A DNA stretch of 64,000 bases from Planctomycetia bacterium (GTDB lineage Bacteria; Planctomycetota; Planctomycetia; Pirellulales; JACPPG01): positions 1 to 64,000 of the forward strand of contig JACPPG010000042.1 of NCBI GenBank assembly GCA_016191115.1, read 5' to 3'. The notes below the pieces were generated by a model. It ran no database searches. It was not told where the DNA came from and was given only the letters and a program-made list of their open reading frames with translations. This document shows, piece by piece, positions 1 through 10,016 of this stretch. A program made the position numbers and the translations under genes. Position 1 is the stretch's first letter. Each line of letters opens with the position of its first letter.

Positions 1-139
1 CAAAATGGCGAGGCGGGAAAATGGGACTGGCTCCGAGCATAAACAGCGCAAGCCCTTTCAGACCAACGTTGCGTCTCGGTGCCTGTCCCACTTTCCCGCC
101 GGTGCGCCGCCGGCAAGCTTGAATCTGTGAACGGCCCTG
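1..139 (-). repeat. 157-bp MITE-like element, copy 1 (cut by window start)
   Basis: Nearly identical to six other copies in this window (12219, 20172, 32556, 46394, 57641, 59167). The window begins at base 19 of the element. The right end is GGCCCTG at 133-139. The orientation matches copies 2 and 7. The target duplication cannot be tested because the left flank lies outside the window. It sits upstream of the PEP-CTERM gene at 372. Confidence 0.9.
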
Positions 140-371
140 CCAACGCGGATAACTTCCTTGAAGCGTGCCTGCGGCGTGGCTATAATTGCCGGCTCCTCTC
201 CGACCTCCGCTCATCGAATCGGCATACCGCTACTGAGCACGCGATTCGCCGCCCGACTGTCACGCGTGACGGTCTCTCTTCTTCCCGCTCAGTCTTTGTT
301 TGCTGCCCCTTCTGTCACGCCTACCGCGCGTGTGGCGCTGCTGGCTGATAACCTCTATTGGAGCATTCATC

Positions 372-1517
372 ATGAGTTTGGCCTCGCGTGTGCTGCGATG
401 CGGCGCCACGCCAAGCGTTCTGGTGCTTTTCACCGTTAGCCTGCTTGCCGGCACGAGTCAGGCGGGCGTGCAGGTGTCGAACCTCGTCACCGACGATCAG
501 ACGGTCAACGCGGCCACCATCGCCGACACCGATTTGAAGAATGCCTGGGGCGTGTCGTACAGCCCCACCGGGCCATTCTGGGTCTCCGACAATGCCACCG
601 GAAAGGCGACGATCTACAGCGTCGATCCGGGCACGAACGTGCCGGTCAAGGCGGGGCTGGTGGTTTCCATTCCCGGCGACGGGAGCATTACCGGACAGGC
701 ATTCAACGCCGCCGGCGCCAGTAACTTCAACGGCGACCTGTTCCTGTTCGTCAGCGAGGACGGGACCGTTTCCGGCTGGAGAAGCGCCCTGGGGTCGAAC
801 GCTGAGGTGCTGGCCCTCTCCAGCCCCGACAACGTTTACCAGGGTGCTGCTTTCGCCAGCGTGGGGGGCAACGGGTACCTGTATGCCGCGAACTTCAAGA
901 CCGGCAGAATCGACGTGCTCAAGGGCGCAACAGGCGCGCCCGACCTGCCAGGTTCCTTCACCGATCCTACCATCCCCTCCGGATACGCCCCGTTCAACAT
1001 CGAGAACCTCGGGGGAACGCTGTACGTCACGTACGCGCAACAAGACGCCGCCAAGCATGACGACGTTCCGGGGGCGGGGCACGGATTCGTCACGGCCTTC
1101 GACACCAGCGGCAACTTCCTGCAACGCATCGCGTCGGCCGGCGTGCTCAACTCCCCGTGGGGACTGGCCATCGCGCCGGCCGGCTTCGAGGGCCTGGACG
1201 GCGACTTGCTCGTAGGCAACTTCGGCGATGGCACGATCAACGCCTTCAACCTGACCACGCTGGCCAACGATGGGCCGCTCAAGGATACCCAGGGCGCGAC
1301 GATCGCCATCGACGGACTATGGGCACTCGCCGCCGGCAACGGCGGGCAGGGCGGAAACACGCATCTCGTCTATTTCACCGCCGGACCCGGCGATGAGACG
1401 CACGGGCTTTTTGGCAGCCTGGCCTCGGTGCCGGAGCCGTCGGCCTGGGCGTTGTTCACCGTAGGCGCTGTGGGCGTGCTCGTGCAACGCAAGCGACGCG
1501 CAAGCTGGCGCCGGTGA
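372..1517 (+). CDS. TIGR03118-like PEP-CTERM surface protein
   Basis: The predicted product is a 381-residue secreted protein. It has an N-terminal hydrophobic leader (VLVLFTVSLLAGTSQAG), a propeller-like body with repeated G-D-G and NFGDGTINAF segments, and a C-terminal sorting signal: VPEPSAW, a hydrophobic helix, then a basic tail ending in RKRRASWRR. The body resembles the TIGR03118 family of unknown function. The tail predicts processing by an exosortase encoded elsewhere and export to the cell envelope. An in-frame ATG exists at 300, but the ATG at 372 puts the signal peptide at the N-terminus and is preferred. The gene is convergent with the minus-strand gene ending at 1573. Family assignment is from memory of the motif pattern; the molecular function is unknown. 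Confidence 0.8.
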   Translation: MSLASRVLRCGATPSVLVLFTVSLLAGTSQAGVQVSNLVTDDQTVNAATIADTDLKNAWGVSYSPTGPFWVSDNATGKATIYSVDPGTNVPVKAGLVVSIPGDGSITGQAFNAAGASNFNGDLFLFVSEDGTVSGWRSALGSNAEVLALSSPDNVYQGAAFASVGGNGYLYAANFKTGRIDVLKGATGAPDLPGSFTDPTIPSGYAPFNIENLGGTLYVTYAQQDAAKHDDVPGAGHGFVTAFDTSGNFLQRIASAGVLNSPWGLAIAPAGFEGLDGDLLVGNFGDGTINAFNLTTLANDGPLKDTQGATIAIDGLWALAAGNGGQGGNTHLVYFTAGPGDETHGLFGSLASVPEPSAWALFTVGAVGVLVQRKRRASWRR

Positions 1518-1549
1518 ATTAGCGCTGCCTCGCTTGAAACGCGATGGCT

Positions 1550-1570
1550 GGTGCTCGCAGAGCACCCTAC
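1550..1570. repeat. Short palindrome GGTGCTCGCAGAGCACC + CTAC
   Basis: A 7-bp perfect stem around GCA, followed by CTAC. The same unit occurs at the right end of the 44207-44407 element and, reversed, at 49896. Here it lies between two convergent genes, where it could also help terminate transcription. Confidence 0.7.
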
Positions 1571-1572
1571 GG

Positions 1573-3618
1573 CTACGGCGACTTTTTCTTGCGAGCACCC
1601 CCAAGCGCCGCAAGCGCCTGGGCCATCCGCGGCATGGAACCCGGGTACTCGGTGAGCATCGCGGCGAAGGCGGCGATCGTTTTTTCGGCGCGGTCGAGGT
1701 ATTCCAGACGGTCGAGCGCCGTGGCCAGGTAGATCAGGTTCGCAGCCGCTACCGCGTTGCCCGACGGCAGCGCCGAGTCGACGGGGTCCTTGCTGCGGGC
1801 CAGAAGTTGCTCGTGGTCGTCGGACGTAAAGAAAAAACCTCCCTGGTCTTCGTCCCAAAATTGCTCGATCTGGATGCGCGTCAGCTCGTCGGCCGTCGTA
1901 AGCCAGCGGCGGTCGCTGGTCGCCTCGTGTAGGGCGATCAACCCATCGACCAGAAAAGCGTAGTCGTCCAGATAAGCGTTGAGGTGCGCCTGCCCGCCCG
2001 CATAGCTGCGCCGCAGCCGGCCTTCGGGGGTGCGCAGCTTCGCCAGCACGAAATCCGCCGACGTTGTCGCCGACGGGACATACTCTTTGTTGCCCAAGAG
2101 ACGCCCCGCGTCGGCCAGTCCGCGGATCATCAGGCCGTTCCAGGCGGTGAGGATTTTGGTGTCGGTCAGCGGCCGCTCGCGGCGCGCCCGCGCTCCCAGT
2201 AGTTTTTGGCGAGCCGGCGCGAGGCGATCGCGGAACGCCTCGGCCGAAAGGCCGGCGGCGGCCGCCAGTTCCTCGACGGGGCGCACAAGTTCAAGCGCGT
2301 AACGGCCCGCGAAGTTCGGCGCGCCGCCGGTGCCGTACGCTTGGGCGACCAGCTTCGCTTCTTCAGCCGTAAGCGCCTGTTCGATCTCTTCCCGCTTCCA
2401 GACGTAGAACTGCCCTTCCTCGCCGTCGGTCTCGGCGTCGAGCGCCGCGTAGAATGCACCCTCGGGCGACGTCAACTCGCGGGCAACGAACGCTACGATC
2501 TCCTCGGCGATGTGACGATACTCGGCCTGACCGGACTGCTTGAATGCGCGGGCGTAGACGCTCAAGAGCTGCCCGTTGTCGTAGAGCATCTTTTCGAAGT
2601 GGGGGATCCGCCAATAGCGGTCGGTGCTGTAGCGGTGGAAACCGCCCCCCAAGTGATCGCGGATTCCGCCACGGCCCATGCGATCGAGCGACAGCGCGAG
2701 CATCTTGCGGGCGTCGCGGTTGTCGGCGCGTCCAAGCACGTCGAGCAGGAACAGCAGGTTCGACGGTTCCGGGAACTTGGGCCGCCGCGCGTCGGCCTCG
2801 CTGAAACCGAAGCCGCCGTATTCGGGGTCGAATTCGTCGCCGATCGCCGAGAGCGTCTTGGCTGCCGCATCAGCCGGAAGCGGCGTGGGCACCGCCGCCC
2901 GCTTTTGCAGGCTGCGACTCACCGCCGCCGCGACCTGACCGGCGTAGTCGGCGACTTCCCGCGGGTTCTTTTGCCAGGAGTCGTTCACCAGGTTGACGAA
3001 CGTCACGAGGCCGGTCACCTGCTGCTTCGCGCCAGCGGGGACGTTCTTCGACGGCGGTAAGTCCACCTCCTTGTCGCGGGGCGGAAAGTACGTGCCGCCG
3101 ACGATCGGCCGAGCGTCGGGCGTGAGGAGCATCGTCAACGGCCAGCCGCCGCGCCGCCCCTGCACGGCCAACGCGGTCATATAGATCTGATCGATGTCGG
3201 GTCGCTCCTCGCGGTCGACCTTGATGCACACGAAGTGCTTGTTCAGCAGGGCCGCCACGTCGTCGTCCATGAACGACTCGCGCTCCATCACGTGGCACCA
3301 GTAACAGCTTGAGTAGCCGACCGACAAGAAAATCAGCTTGTTCTCGGCCTTGGCCTTCGCCAGTGCTTCGTCCCCCCACGGATACCAATTGACCGGATTG
3401 TGCGCGTGCAAGAGCAGGTAGGGGCTGGTCTCCTTGGCCAATCGATTCGCCGCCCGCGCGGGACCACTGGCCGGGCGCTGCACGGCTGGCTTCGCGGCGG
3501 GCGCCTGGGCCAGCGGCGCTTCAGCACGCCCGGCGGTGCTGCACACGGCCGCCACGACAAGCGCCCACGCCACCTGAAGGTCACGTCCCACGATGGACCA
3601 GGAAACAAGATCTCGCAT
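1573..3618 (-). CDS. YyaL/SPATA20-type thioredoxin-domain protein (DUF255)
   Basis: The 681-residue product starts with a hydrophobic export leader (about residues 12-33). Next comes the diagnostic block [18 protein letters not shown] and a thioredoxin-like domain with the CxxC motif SCYWCHVM. An (alpha/alpha)6-barrel-like region fills the rest, with [10 protein letters not shown] and [11 protein letters not shown] motifs. The family (YyaL in bacteria, SPATA20 in animals) is widespread; its substrate is not established. The ATG at 3618 is chosen over an upstream in-frame ATG at 3696 because GGAAGG lies about 9 bases before it and the leader then becomes N-terminal. The leader suggests a periplasmic or membrane location, whereas many homologues are cytoplasmic. 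Confidence 0.88.
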   Translation of the reverse strand: MRDLVSWSIVGRDLQVAWALVVAAVCSTAGRAEAPLAQAPAAKPAVQRPASGPARAANRLAKETSPYLLLHAHNPVNWYPWGDEALAKAKAENKLIFLSVGYSSCYWCHVMERESFMDDDVAALLNKHFVCIKVDREERPDIDQIYMTALAVQGRRGGWPLTMLLTPDARPIVGGTYFPPRDKEVDLPPSKNVPAGAKQQVTGLVTFVNLVNDSWQKNPREVADYAGQVAAAVSRSLQKRAAVPTPLPADAAAKTLSAIGDEFDPEYGGFGFSEADARRPKFPEPSNLLFLLDVLGRADNRDARKMLALSLDRMGRGGIRDHLGGGFHRYSTDRYWRIPHFEKMLYDNGQLLSVYARAFKQSGQAEYRHIAEEIVAFVARELTSPEGAFYAALDAETDGEEGQFYVWKREEIEQALTAEEAKLVAQAYGTGGAPNFAGRYALELVRPVEELAAAAGLSAEAFRDRLAPARQKLLGARARRERPLTDTKILTAWNGLMIRGLADAGRLLGNKEYVPSATTSADFVLAKLRTPEGRLRRSYAGGQAHLNAYLDDYAFLVDGLIALHEATSDRRWLTTADELTRIQIEQFWDEDQGGFFFTSDDHEQLLARSKDPVDSALPSGNAVAAANLIYLATALDRLEYLDRAEKTIAAFAAMLTEYPGSMPRMAQALAALGGARKKKSP

Positions 3619-3727
3619 GAAATGCACCTTCCCGCGCCGATGTGAGGATCGCCGCGGACCAACCGCGCCATCGCCCAGAAAGAACAACCAGGGCACGCGG
3701 AAACGTCCAGAGCGCCGCGCAGCGCGC

Positions 3728-4837
3728 CTACATTCCTAATTCCTTCAGGAACTTCGACATCTCGTCTTCTTCGGCGCTCGCTTCCTCGTTGGCCTTCGCC
3801 GGCTTGCCCTTGTGGTTGCCGGGCGCGGATTCGCCGTTGGCGGCGGTCTTCGCGCGGGCGGGCGGCGCCGGTTTCGCCGGCGCGGCAGGGGCCTCGGGGT
3901 CCTCCACCTCGAAGGTCATCACCTCGTCGTCGGCTTCATCCGCGGGCGCGGCAGCGTCTTTTTCCTGCGGACTCTCGTCGGGCTCCTCCAGAAGGTCGAA
4001 CGCCAAGTCGTCCTCTCCCAGATCCAACTCCGGCAGCGCGTCGAGATCCGGCAATGCCTCGTCCGCGCCCGCCGCGGGGGGCGCCGACTGGACGGCCGGC
4101 TCGGTGGCCGCCGGCGTCGGAACCGTCTCAACCTGGTCGAGCTCGAGGTCCAGGTCATCCTCCGCCGCGAACTCGACCTCCATGGCGGGCTCCGCGTCGG
4201 CGGCGGCCGGTGACGCCACAGGCTCGATCGTGCCTGGCTCTGCCGTGTCAATACCGAGGGACAGATCGTCGTCCATGTCCATCAAGGGCGGCAGGTCCAG
4301 CACACCGCCCGAGGTCGGCGTCAACTCGTCGTCGCCCAGGTCAAGGGCGCCGGATGTAGGCGCGGCCGGCACTTCCATGTCTTGCGCATCCGCCGTCGCC
4401 GCGATTTCCTTTTCCAAAACGCCTGGACTCTCGACTTCATCAAGCGCGGTGACCTCTGGCACCGATGCGACGGCGGCCGTCGTGCCGGCGATGCCAGCGT
4501 CGCGATGTGGACTGCTATCCGGCACCTCGCCCTGGATGATCGCATCGGCCGGTTCGTATTCGGCGCGAAACGTCAAGGGGCCGATCGTCAACGTGTGGCC
4601 GGGCTTAAGGATGGCTTCCTTAATAGGCGCATCGTCGATAAGCGTGCCGTTCATCGAGCCAGCGTCCCGAACGACGAGCATTCCCTGTCGTTCGAATACC
4701 TCGCAATGATGACGGCTGACCGTTTTGTGGGCGATCATCAGCCCGGCGTCGCGGCTGCGTCCCACGGTCATAGGAAGTTTCAGACGGATTTCTCCTTTAT
4801 CCGCCTTGCCAGCAACTAAAACCAGCTTCGCTTTCAT
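3728..4837 (-). CDS. FHA-domain protein with long acidic tail
   Basis: The 369-residue protein has one N-terminal forkhead-associated domain (about residues 1-95). Its phosphothreonine-binding motifs are visible: GRS at the first loop, SRHHCEVF, and the NGTLID strand. The rest is low-complexity sequence rich in Asp, Glu, Pro and Ala, with no recognisable fold, ending in [14 protein letters not shown] domains read Ser/Thr-kinase phosphorylation, so a role in a phospho-signalling complex is likely; the kinase is not in this window. The ATG at 4837 is chosen because a GGGAG site lies about 12 bases upstream and the domain starts immediately. A longer frame begins at 4999 but has no domain content. 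Confidence 0.87.
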   Translation of the reverse strand: MKAKLVLVAGKADKGEIRLKLPMTVGRSRDAGLMIAHKTVSRHHCEVFERQGMLVVRDAGSMNGTLIDDAPIKEAILKPGHTLTIGPLTFRAEYEPADAIIQGEVPDSSPHRDAGIAGTTAAVASVPEVTALDEVESPGVLEKEIAATADAQDMEVPAAPTSGALDLGDDELTPTSGGVLDLPPLMDMDDDLSLGIDTAEPGTIEPVASPAAADAEPAMEVEFAAEDDLDLELDQVETVPTPAATEPAVQSAPPAAGADEALPDLDALPELDLGEDDLAFDLLEEPDESPQEKDAAAPADEADDEVMTFEVEDPEAPAAPAKPAPPARAKTAANGESAPGNHKGKPAKANEEASAEEDEMSKFLKELGM

Positions 4838-5147
4838 GCCGGCCACGTGCTCCCAAATTTTGCCAATGCGCGCAACAAGCGCAAACGCGGCGGCGAGCCG
4901 CGCGTCGCAAACCCTTACTATATACGGACAAACATGGCACCGCAACGATTTTTCAACCGGCTGCGCAGGAGGCCGATGCCGGGGCTTAGCGGGCCGCAAC
5001 CGGCGAGCATGTCAGCCCTGGACGCTGCTCTTCGGCAAACGGGCCAGCTTCCACCAATCGCGCGCGTGCGCGCGCTGCAATCGTTCGCCCCAAATCGTTG
5101 CGCCGCTGGCAGAAGTTCCGGCCACGACACGGCTTGTGCAACTGCCC

Positions 5148-5175
5148 TTGCATGACCTCCGGGCGAATCTATAAT
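5148..5175 (+). promoter_or_regulatory. Candidate promoter for tRNA-Gly
   Basis: A perfect TATAAT at 5170-5175 lies 16 bases after a weak TTGCAT at 5148-5153, about 67 bp upstream of the tRNA. The -10 is good and the -35 is poor. The surrounding 4838-5242 region contains nothing else recognised. Confidence 0.4.
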
Positions 5176-5242
5176 CCGTTGAGCCTTAGGGAATTATGAT
5201 TCCTGCGCGGGGTATTTTGCGCCGCGCAACGGGGTCGGCTGC

Positions 5243-5315
5243 GCGGGTGTAGCTCAGTTGGTAGAGCACGACGTTGCCAACGTCGTTGTCGTGGGTTCGA
5301 GCCCCATCACCCGCT
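5243..5315 (+). tRNA. tRNA-Gly(GCC)
   Basis: The cloverleaf can be drawn from the sequence. The 7-bp acceptor stem GCGGGTG pairs with CACCCGC. The D arm is GCTC-AGTTGGTA-GAGC, the anticodon stem CGACG/CGTCG, and the T arm GTGGG-TTCGAGC-CCCAT. The anticodon loop TTGCCAA gives GCC, which reads glycine codons. The discriminator is T, and CCA is not encoded. It lies 167 bp upstream of the trigger factor gene. Confidence 0.97.
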
Positions 5316-5482
5316 CTGATGGCGAAAGCGGGACAGTGGGGATCCCACGAACCCGCCACGCTCCCCCGTGGCGATAGTATGGCGAACGACCGAGACGGCC
5401 GGCCGTCAGCGGGGCCTGCCGTCGCCCCTGCGGCTCTTGGCGTTCATTTCCGCAAGACGGCACTAGAATCAATCGAGGCGCT

Positions 5483-6997
5483 ATGTCCGCCAGCAAGGAC
5501 CACGATGCCGATGACGCCGTCACGGGCGAGGTGGCGGTCGACGAGTCGCAAGAGACGCCGCAGAAGCTCAATCTGACGGTGGATATCGCTCAGAAGAGCG
5601 CCTGCCAGCGCCATCTTACGGTGACCGTCGCCCGCGAGGACATCGATCGCTACTTCGACAAGTCGTTCTCGGACCTGATGGGGAAGGCCGAGGTGCCGGG
5701 TTTCCGCGCCGGCCGTGCGCCGCGGAAGCTGGTCGAGTCGCGATTCCGCAAGGACATCGCCGACCAGGTGAAGCTGTCGCTGTTGATGGACAGCATGAGC
5801 CAGGTTTCGGAAGACCAGAAGCTGTCACCCATCAGTGAGCCCGAGTTCGACCCCGTCGCCGTGAAGATCCCGGACGAAGGGCCGATGACGTTCGAATTCG
5901 ATATCGAGGTGCGGCCGGAATTCGATTTGCCCAACTGGAAGGGGCTGTCGGTCGAGCGGCCGGTCCACGAGTTTACGGCCGAGGAAATCGACCAACAGCT
6001 CAAGGACCTGCTCGGGCGACGGGGCCGCCTGGTGCCGCACGACGGGCCGGCCGCGGCGGGCGACTACGTCGTCGTCAATCTCACCTTCGAGCACGACGGA
6101 CAGAGCATCTCCAGCGCCAAGGAGGAAACGATTCGCATCCGTCCCGTCTTGAGCTTCCGCGACGGGAAAGTCGAGGGCTTCGAAAAGCTGATGAAGGGGG
6201 TCAAGGCGAACGAAACGCGCGAAGGGAAAGCGAAGCTCACCCAGGACGCGCCTAACGAGGCCCTCCGCGGCAAGACCATCAAAGCGATCTTCGAGGTTTT
6301 GGAGGTCAAAAAGCTGGAGTTGCCCGAGGTCACGCCGGCCCTGCTGGACGAGCTGGGAGGGTTCACCTCCGAGGCCGAGCTGCGCGAGGCCATCAAGGAC
6401 TCGCTCGCGCGCCGCCTGCAGTACCAGCAGCAAAGGCGTGCCCGCGATCAGGTGCTCGCGGCGCTAACGGTCGCGGCCCACTGGGACCTTCCGCCCGAGC
6501 TGTTGCACCGCCAATCGGGGCGTGAATTGCAGCGGAGCGTGCTCGAATTGCAGCGCAGCGGTTTCAGCGACGCCGAGATCCGCGCGCACGAGAACGAGCT
6601 GCGGCAAAACAGCCGTGCCGCCACGGCCCGCGCCCTTAAGGAGCACTTCGTGCTGGAGCGGATCGCCGAGGAGGAGAAGATCGAGGAAACGGCGGAGGAC
6701 TACGATCTGGAGATCGCGCTGATTGCCCAGCAAACCGGCGAGAGCCCGCGGCGCGTGCGGGCGCAGTTGGAGAAGCGGGGCATGATGGACACGTTGCGGA
6801 ACCAAATCATCGAACGCAAGGCGATCGACCTGATTCTGTCGCACGCGAAGTTCAACGACGTGCCGTACAAGCCCGATACCACCGACGCCGAGGCCGTCGA
6901 TCAGACCGTTTCGGGCACGGAGGAGGAGGCCGACATCCCCGAGGCCAAGCACGCGGGTGGCGCGGAGGGGCTGCGTCAACCCCAGGATCACACGTAA
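5483..6997 (+). CDS. tig: Trigger factor (ribosome-associated chaperone / peptidyl-prolyl isomerase)
   Basis: A 504-residue protein. The N-terminal ribosome-binding domain carries the signature VPGFRAGRAPRKLVESRF (about residues 70-90). A central FKBP-like isomerase domain follows (about 190-280), then the long helical C-terminal chaperone arm. It binds nascent chains at the ribosome exit. It is longer than the usual ~430 residues because of an acidic N-terminal extension and a C-terminal tail. A GAGG site lies about 5 bases before the ATG. The order tig-clpP-clpP matches the classic tig-clpP linkage. The next gene begins 199 bp downstream, so separate promoters are possible. Confidence 0.96.
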   Translation: MSASKDHDADDAVTGEVAVDESQETPQKLNLTVDIAQKSACQRHLTVTVAREDIDRYFDKSFSDLMGKAEVPGFRAGRAPRKLVESRFRKDIADQVKLSLLMDSMSQVSEDQKLSPISEPEFDPVAVKIPDEGPMTFEFDIEVRPEFDLPNWKGLSVERPVHEFTAEEIDQQLKDLLGRRGRLVPHDGPAAAGDYVVVNLTFEHDGQSISSAKEETIRIRPVLSFRDGKVEGFEKLMKGVKANETREGKAKLTQDAPNEALRGKTIKAIFEVLEVKKLELPEVTPALLDELGGFTSEAELREAIKDSLARRLQYQQQRRARDQVLAALTVAAHWDLPPELLHRQSGRELQRSVLELQRSGFSDAEIRAHENELRQNSRAATARALKEHFVLERIAEEEKIEETAEDYDLEIALIAQQTGESPRRVRAQLEKRGMMDTLRNQIIERKAIDLILSHAKFNDVPYKPDTTDAEAVDQTVSGTEEEADIPEAKHAGGAEGLRQPQDHT

Positions 6998-7196
6998 GGA
7001 TATAATGCACTGCGAATGGGCGCCGACGATTTCGCCCCGCGCTTCGGCGGGCGGAAGTCACGGCGGTGCAAGTTCGCCTGCCACGTCGCAAGCTGCAAGG
7101 GAGTGCCCCGACGAGGATCCGCCCGGGGCGGATCGACGGACTGGCCCCCTTCTGGCCGGCCGGTAAAGGCGCATTGAGCGGGACAAAGGAACCTCG

Positions 7197-7832
7197 ATGA
7201 ACCGCAACTTCGGACACATGCCGATCGACCCGATGGCGAACTATCGGGACTACCAACGGCAGCGTCAACTGACGCTGGGGGATTTGCTGCTCGAGAACCG
7301 CATCATCCTCCTGCAGGGGGAGATCCACGACGGCAATGCCAACGAGCTGGTGATGAAGCTGCTCTACTTGCAGAGCGAGAACCGCCGCAAGGGGATTCAC
7401 TTCTACATCAATTCGCCCGGCGGAAGCGTCAGCGCCACCTTGGCCATTTACGACACGATGCAGATCCTCACCTGCCCGGTGGCCACGTACTGCGTGGGCC
7501 TGGCCGCCAGCGGCGGGGCCGTGCTCCTGGCCGGCGGCGCCAAGGGAAAACGATACGCCCTGCCACACGCCAAAATCATGATCCATCAGCCGTACGGCCA
7601 GGTCGGCGGCCAGGTTTCGGACATCGAGATCCAGGCGCAGGAGATCCTCAAGACGCGCGAGGTGTTGAACAAGATCCTCGCCGACCACACGACCCAGCCG
7701 ATCGAGCGGATCGCCAAGGACACCGACCGCGACTTCTACATGAGCGCCATGCAGGCGAAAGAATACGGCGTGGTGGATGAAATCCTCACGCGGCCGCCGG
7801 CCGACGGTGGTGATGAGGAAAAGACCGACTGA
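7197..7832 (+). CDS. clpP: ATP-dependent Clp protease proteolytic subunit (first paralogue)
   Basis: The 211-residue serine protease subunit assembles with Clp ATPases to degrade unfolded proteins. The fold is complete: INSPGGSV loop, catalytic Ser105 in GLAASGGA, His130 in MIHQP, and the probable catalytic Asp179 in TDRDFYMS. The nucleophile context differs from the common GQAASMGA: Leu replaces Gln/Met and Gly replaces Met. The paralogue directly downstream is canonical. An AAAGGAA stretch lies just before the start. Two adjacent, diverged ClpP genes suggest a mixed-ring ClpP1P2 particle, as known in other bacteria; this is inferred, not shown. Confidence 0.95.
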   Translation: MNRNFGHMPIDPMANYRDYQRQRQLTLGDLLLENRIILLQGEIHDGNANELVMKLLYLQSENRRKGIHFYINSPGGSVSATLAIYDTMQILTCPVATYCVGLAASGGAVLLAGGAKGKRYALPHAKIMIHQPYGQVGGQVSDIEIQAQEILKTREVLNKILADHTTQPIERIAKDTDRDFYMSAMQAKEYGVVDEILTRPPADGGDEEKTD

Positions 7833-7877
7833 CGGATTCGAGCCACCACGAAGCGCAAGCAAGCGAGTTACGATCCG

Positions 7878-8480
7878 ATGCCACTCATTCCTTACGTGAT
7901 CGAGAAAAGCGGCCGCGAAGAGCGGGCGATGGACATCTATAGCCGGCTCCTGAAGGACCGCATTATCTTTCTCGGATCGAGCGTCAACGACGAAGTAGCC
8001 AATTCCATCGTGGCGCAGATGCTGTTTCTGCAGTCGGAGGACGGCAAGCAGGACATCCATCTATACTTGAACTCGCCGGGGGGGAGCGTCACCGCCGGGT
8101 TGGCCATCTACGACACCATGCAATTCGTCACCTGCGACGTGGCCACGTATTGCATTGGCCAGTGCGCCTCGATGGCGGCCGTGCTCCTGACCGCCGGCGC
8201 CCACGGCAAACGCAATGCGCTACCGAACTCGCGGATCATGATCCATCAGCCGCTGGCCGGCATGGAAGGCACGGCCGAGGAAATCATGATTCACGCCAAG
8301 GAATTCCAGAAAGTCAAAGCCAAGATCAACAGCATTCTCCTCAAGCACACCGGGCATCCTTTGGAAAAGATCGAGAAGGACACCGATCGAGACCGGTTCA
8401 TGTCGAGCGAAGAGGCACTCGAATACGGGCTGATCGACCGCGTGATCGAGCACATGGTCCCGGCACCGACCCCCGTATAG
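7878..8480 (+). CDS. clpP: ATP-dependent Clp protease proteolytic subunit (second paralogue)
   Basis: The 200-residue protein shows the canonical ClpP triad: Ser98 in [11 protein letters not shown], His123 in MIHQPLAG, and Asp172 in TDRDRFMS. The N-terminus begins [16 protein letters not shown], typical of ClpP, where the proline-rich start is trimmed on maturation. It follows the first clpP after 45 bp on the same strand and is probably co-transcribed with it. The 270 bp after this gene hold nothing recognised. Confidence 0.96.
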   Translation: MPLIPYVIEKSGREERAMDIYSRLLKDRIIFLGSSVNDEVANSIVAQMLFLQSEDGKQDIHLYLNSPGGSVTAGLAIYDTMQFVTCDVATYCIGQCASMAAVLLTAGAHGKRNALPNSRIMIHQPLAGMEGTAEEIMIHAKEFQKVKAKINSILLKHTGHPLEKIEKDTDRDRFMSSEEALEYGLIDRVIEHMVPAPTPV

Positions 8481-8750
8481 CGGCGCCACGCGGGCAGTGC
8501 GGCGGCTTCACATCCCGCAATTCAAGCCGCTGCTGCAGGAAGCAAAAAAACACATCTCGCTAACGGACACGGAGCGTCTAGCTGCCAGCAAGCGAACGCC
8601 GATACCGCAACCGGAGGCGTTGTGCGTCAAACGCGTGATGCGCGCGACAAGCGCGCTTCGCGCGTCGACCCGCGGCCCCCCTTGCGCTCGGTTCGCCTTG
8701 GCGCGCGTGGATAGACAAGGAACGCAGGCAATTCCTGCGCGAGGCTGATT

Positions 8751-9938
8751 ATGAGAATCTGGCACTTCGCGATCGCGTCGACGTTATTCCTTCCCGCCGC
8801 GGGCGGTTGCCGGTTGCGGCAATTGCGCGAAGCGAATCAGGCGCTCGAACGCGAGAACTTTTGCCTCGAGCAACGGTGCGACGAGCTGACGTTCCAGCTC
8901 GAGGATGCGCAGGCCGCGCTCAAGGCGCAAGAGGGCGACCTGGGTTCGCTCCGTCGCCAGCCGGAATCGCCACTGCCGTCGCGCGGCCGCGACCGAGGAC
9001 GAACTCCGATTTTGCCCGAGGGCACGGAAGTCGACATGCCCCCCAACGTGGAAATGCCCGACGAAGACAAAGGCGCCCGGCTTCCGGGCGAATCGGCGCC
9101 CGCTTTCGAAGGTCCGCCGATCATCAGCCCTCCCGATCCGAAGATTCCAGAAGGGATACGGACCCGGCCCACCGCGACGTCGCCCGCGCGGCCCGAGGCT
9201 TCCGAATCGCTTCCCGCGCCGGAAGCGGAGCCGGTCGGCCCAGGCGGCGGCGCGCCGTCGACCATATCCCCGAAAGTGGGTCGCGGCGCGCGGCTTTTAA
9301 GGCCGCATCTTGCCTCGCAAGGTCCCCGCGCGGAGGCGGCCACGCTCGTGATCGACGCCGAGCGAACCACGTGGCACAAGGGAGGCGAGGGCGCGGACGA
9401 CCAGGGCCTGTTGGTAGTGGTCGAAGCACGCGACGCGGCGGGCAACCCGACCGCGCTGGCCGGGACGGTGGCCATCGTAGCGATCGATCCCTCGCAGCCC
9501 AACGGACCGCAAGCGCGCGTGGCGCGGTGGGACTTCGCGCCCGCGGATGTGCAATCGCGTTTCCACGGGATAGGCTCCGACGGCGGCCTGCAATTCGAGC
9601 TCGACTGGCCGCGCGGCGCGCCGAAGACGGACACGCTTGTCCTCTTCGTGCGGCTGACGATGGCCGACGGCCGTCAGTTGGTCGCCGAGCACGAGCTGCG
9701 CTCGGGTCCCCAGATCAAGCCAACCGCGGCCGAAATCGAACAGCCGGCAACGCCTGCCGCCGCAACGAGCGCCGCCGCGCCGTCAAGCGCGACGGCCGCC
9801 AAGGGTTGGCAGCGGGCCAAGTCGCCGCCGCCAGAGCGGTTGGTCGATCCGCAAGTCAAGCCCGCGTCAGCCGCGATCGAAGCGCCGGCCGAACCCGCGG
9901 CGCCGACCGCGGCGCCGGTCTGGGAGCCGTACCGTTAG
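8751..9938 (+). CDS. Predicted lipoprotein with coiled coil, function unknown
   Basis: The 395-residue protein begins with a signal peptide ending in the lipobox LPAAGGC (Cys20), so it is probably lipid-anchored. A short coiled coil follows (residues about 25-65, EANQALERENFCLEQRCDEL). Next is a Pro/Glu-rich linker, a folded segment (about 190-310) with WHKGGEGADDQGLLVVVEA and an Ig-like strand pattern, and an Ala/Pro-rich tail. I do not recognise a named family. It stands alone between clpP and a minus-strand pair. Proteins of this layout are common in planctomycetes, but the role is unknown. Confidence 0.7.
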   Translation: MRIWHFAIASTLFLPAAGGCRLRQLREANQALERENFCLEQRCDELTFQLEDAQAALKAQEGDLGSLRRQPESPLPSRGRDRGRTPILPEGTEVDMPPNVEMPDEDKGARLPGESAPAFEGPPIISPPDPKIPEGIRTRPTATSPARPEASESLPAPEAEPVGPGGGAPSTISPKVGRGARLLRPHLASQGPRAEAATLVIDAERTTWHKGGEGADDQGLLVVVEARDAAGNPTALAGTVAIVAIDPSQPNGPQARVARWDFAPADVQSRFHGIGSDGGLQFELDWPRGAPKTDTLVLFVRLTMADGRQLVAEHELRSGPQIKPTAAEIEQPATPAAATSAAAPSSATAAKGWQRAKSPPPERLVDPQVKPASAAIEAPAEPAAPTAAPVWEPYR

Positions 9939-10016
9939 CAGCGCCGGCGCCGCTGCGCCGCGTTGCCGGGCGAGAGCCGCGATTGACTTTAGCATGCGGC
10001 AAGCCGCGACCCTGTG

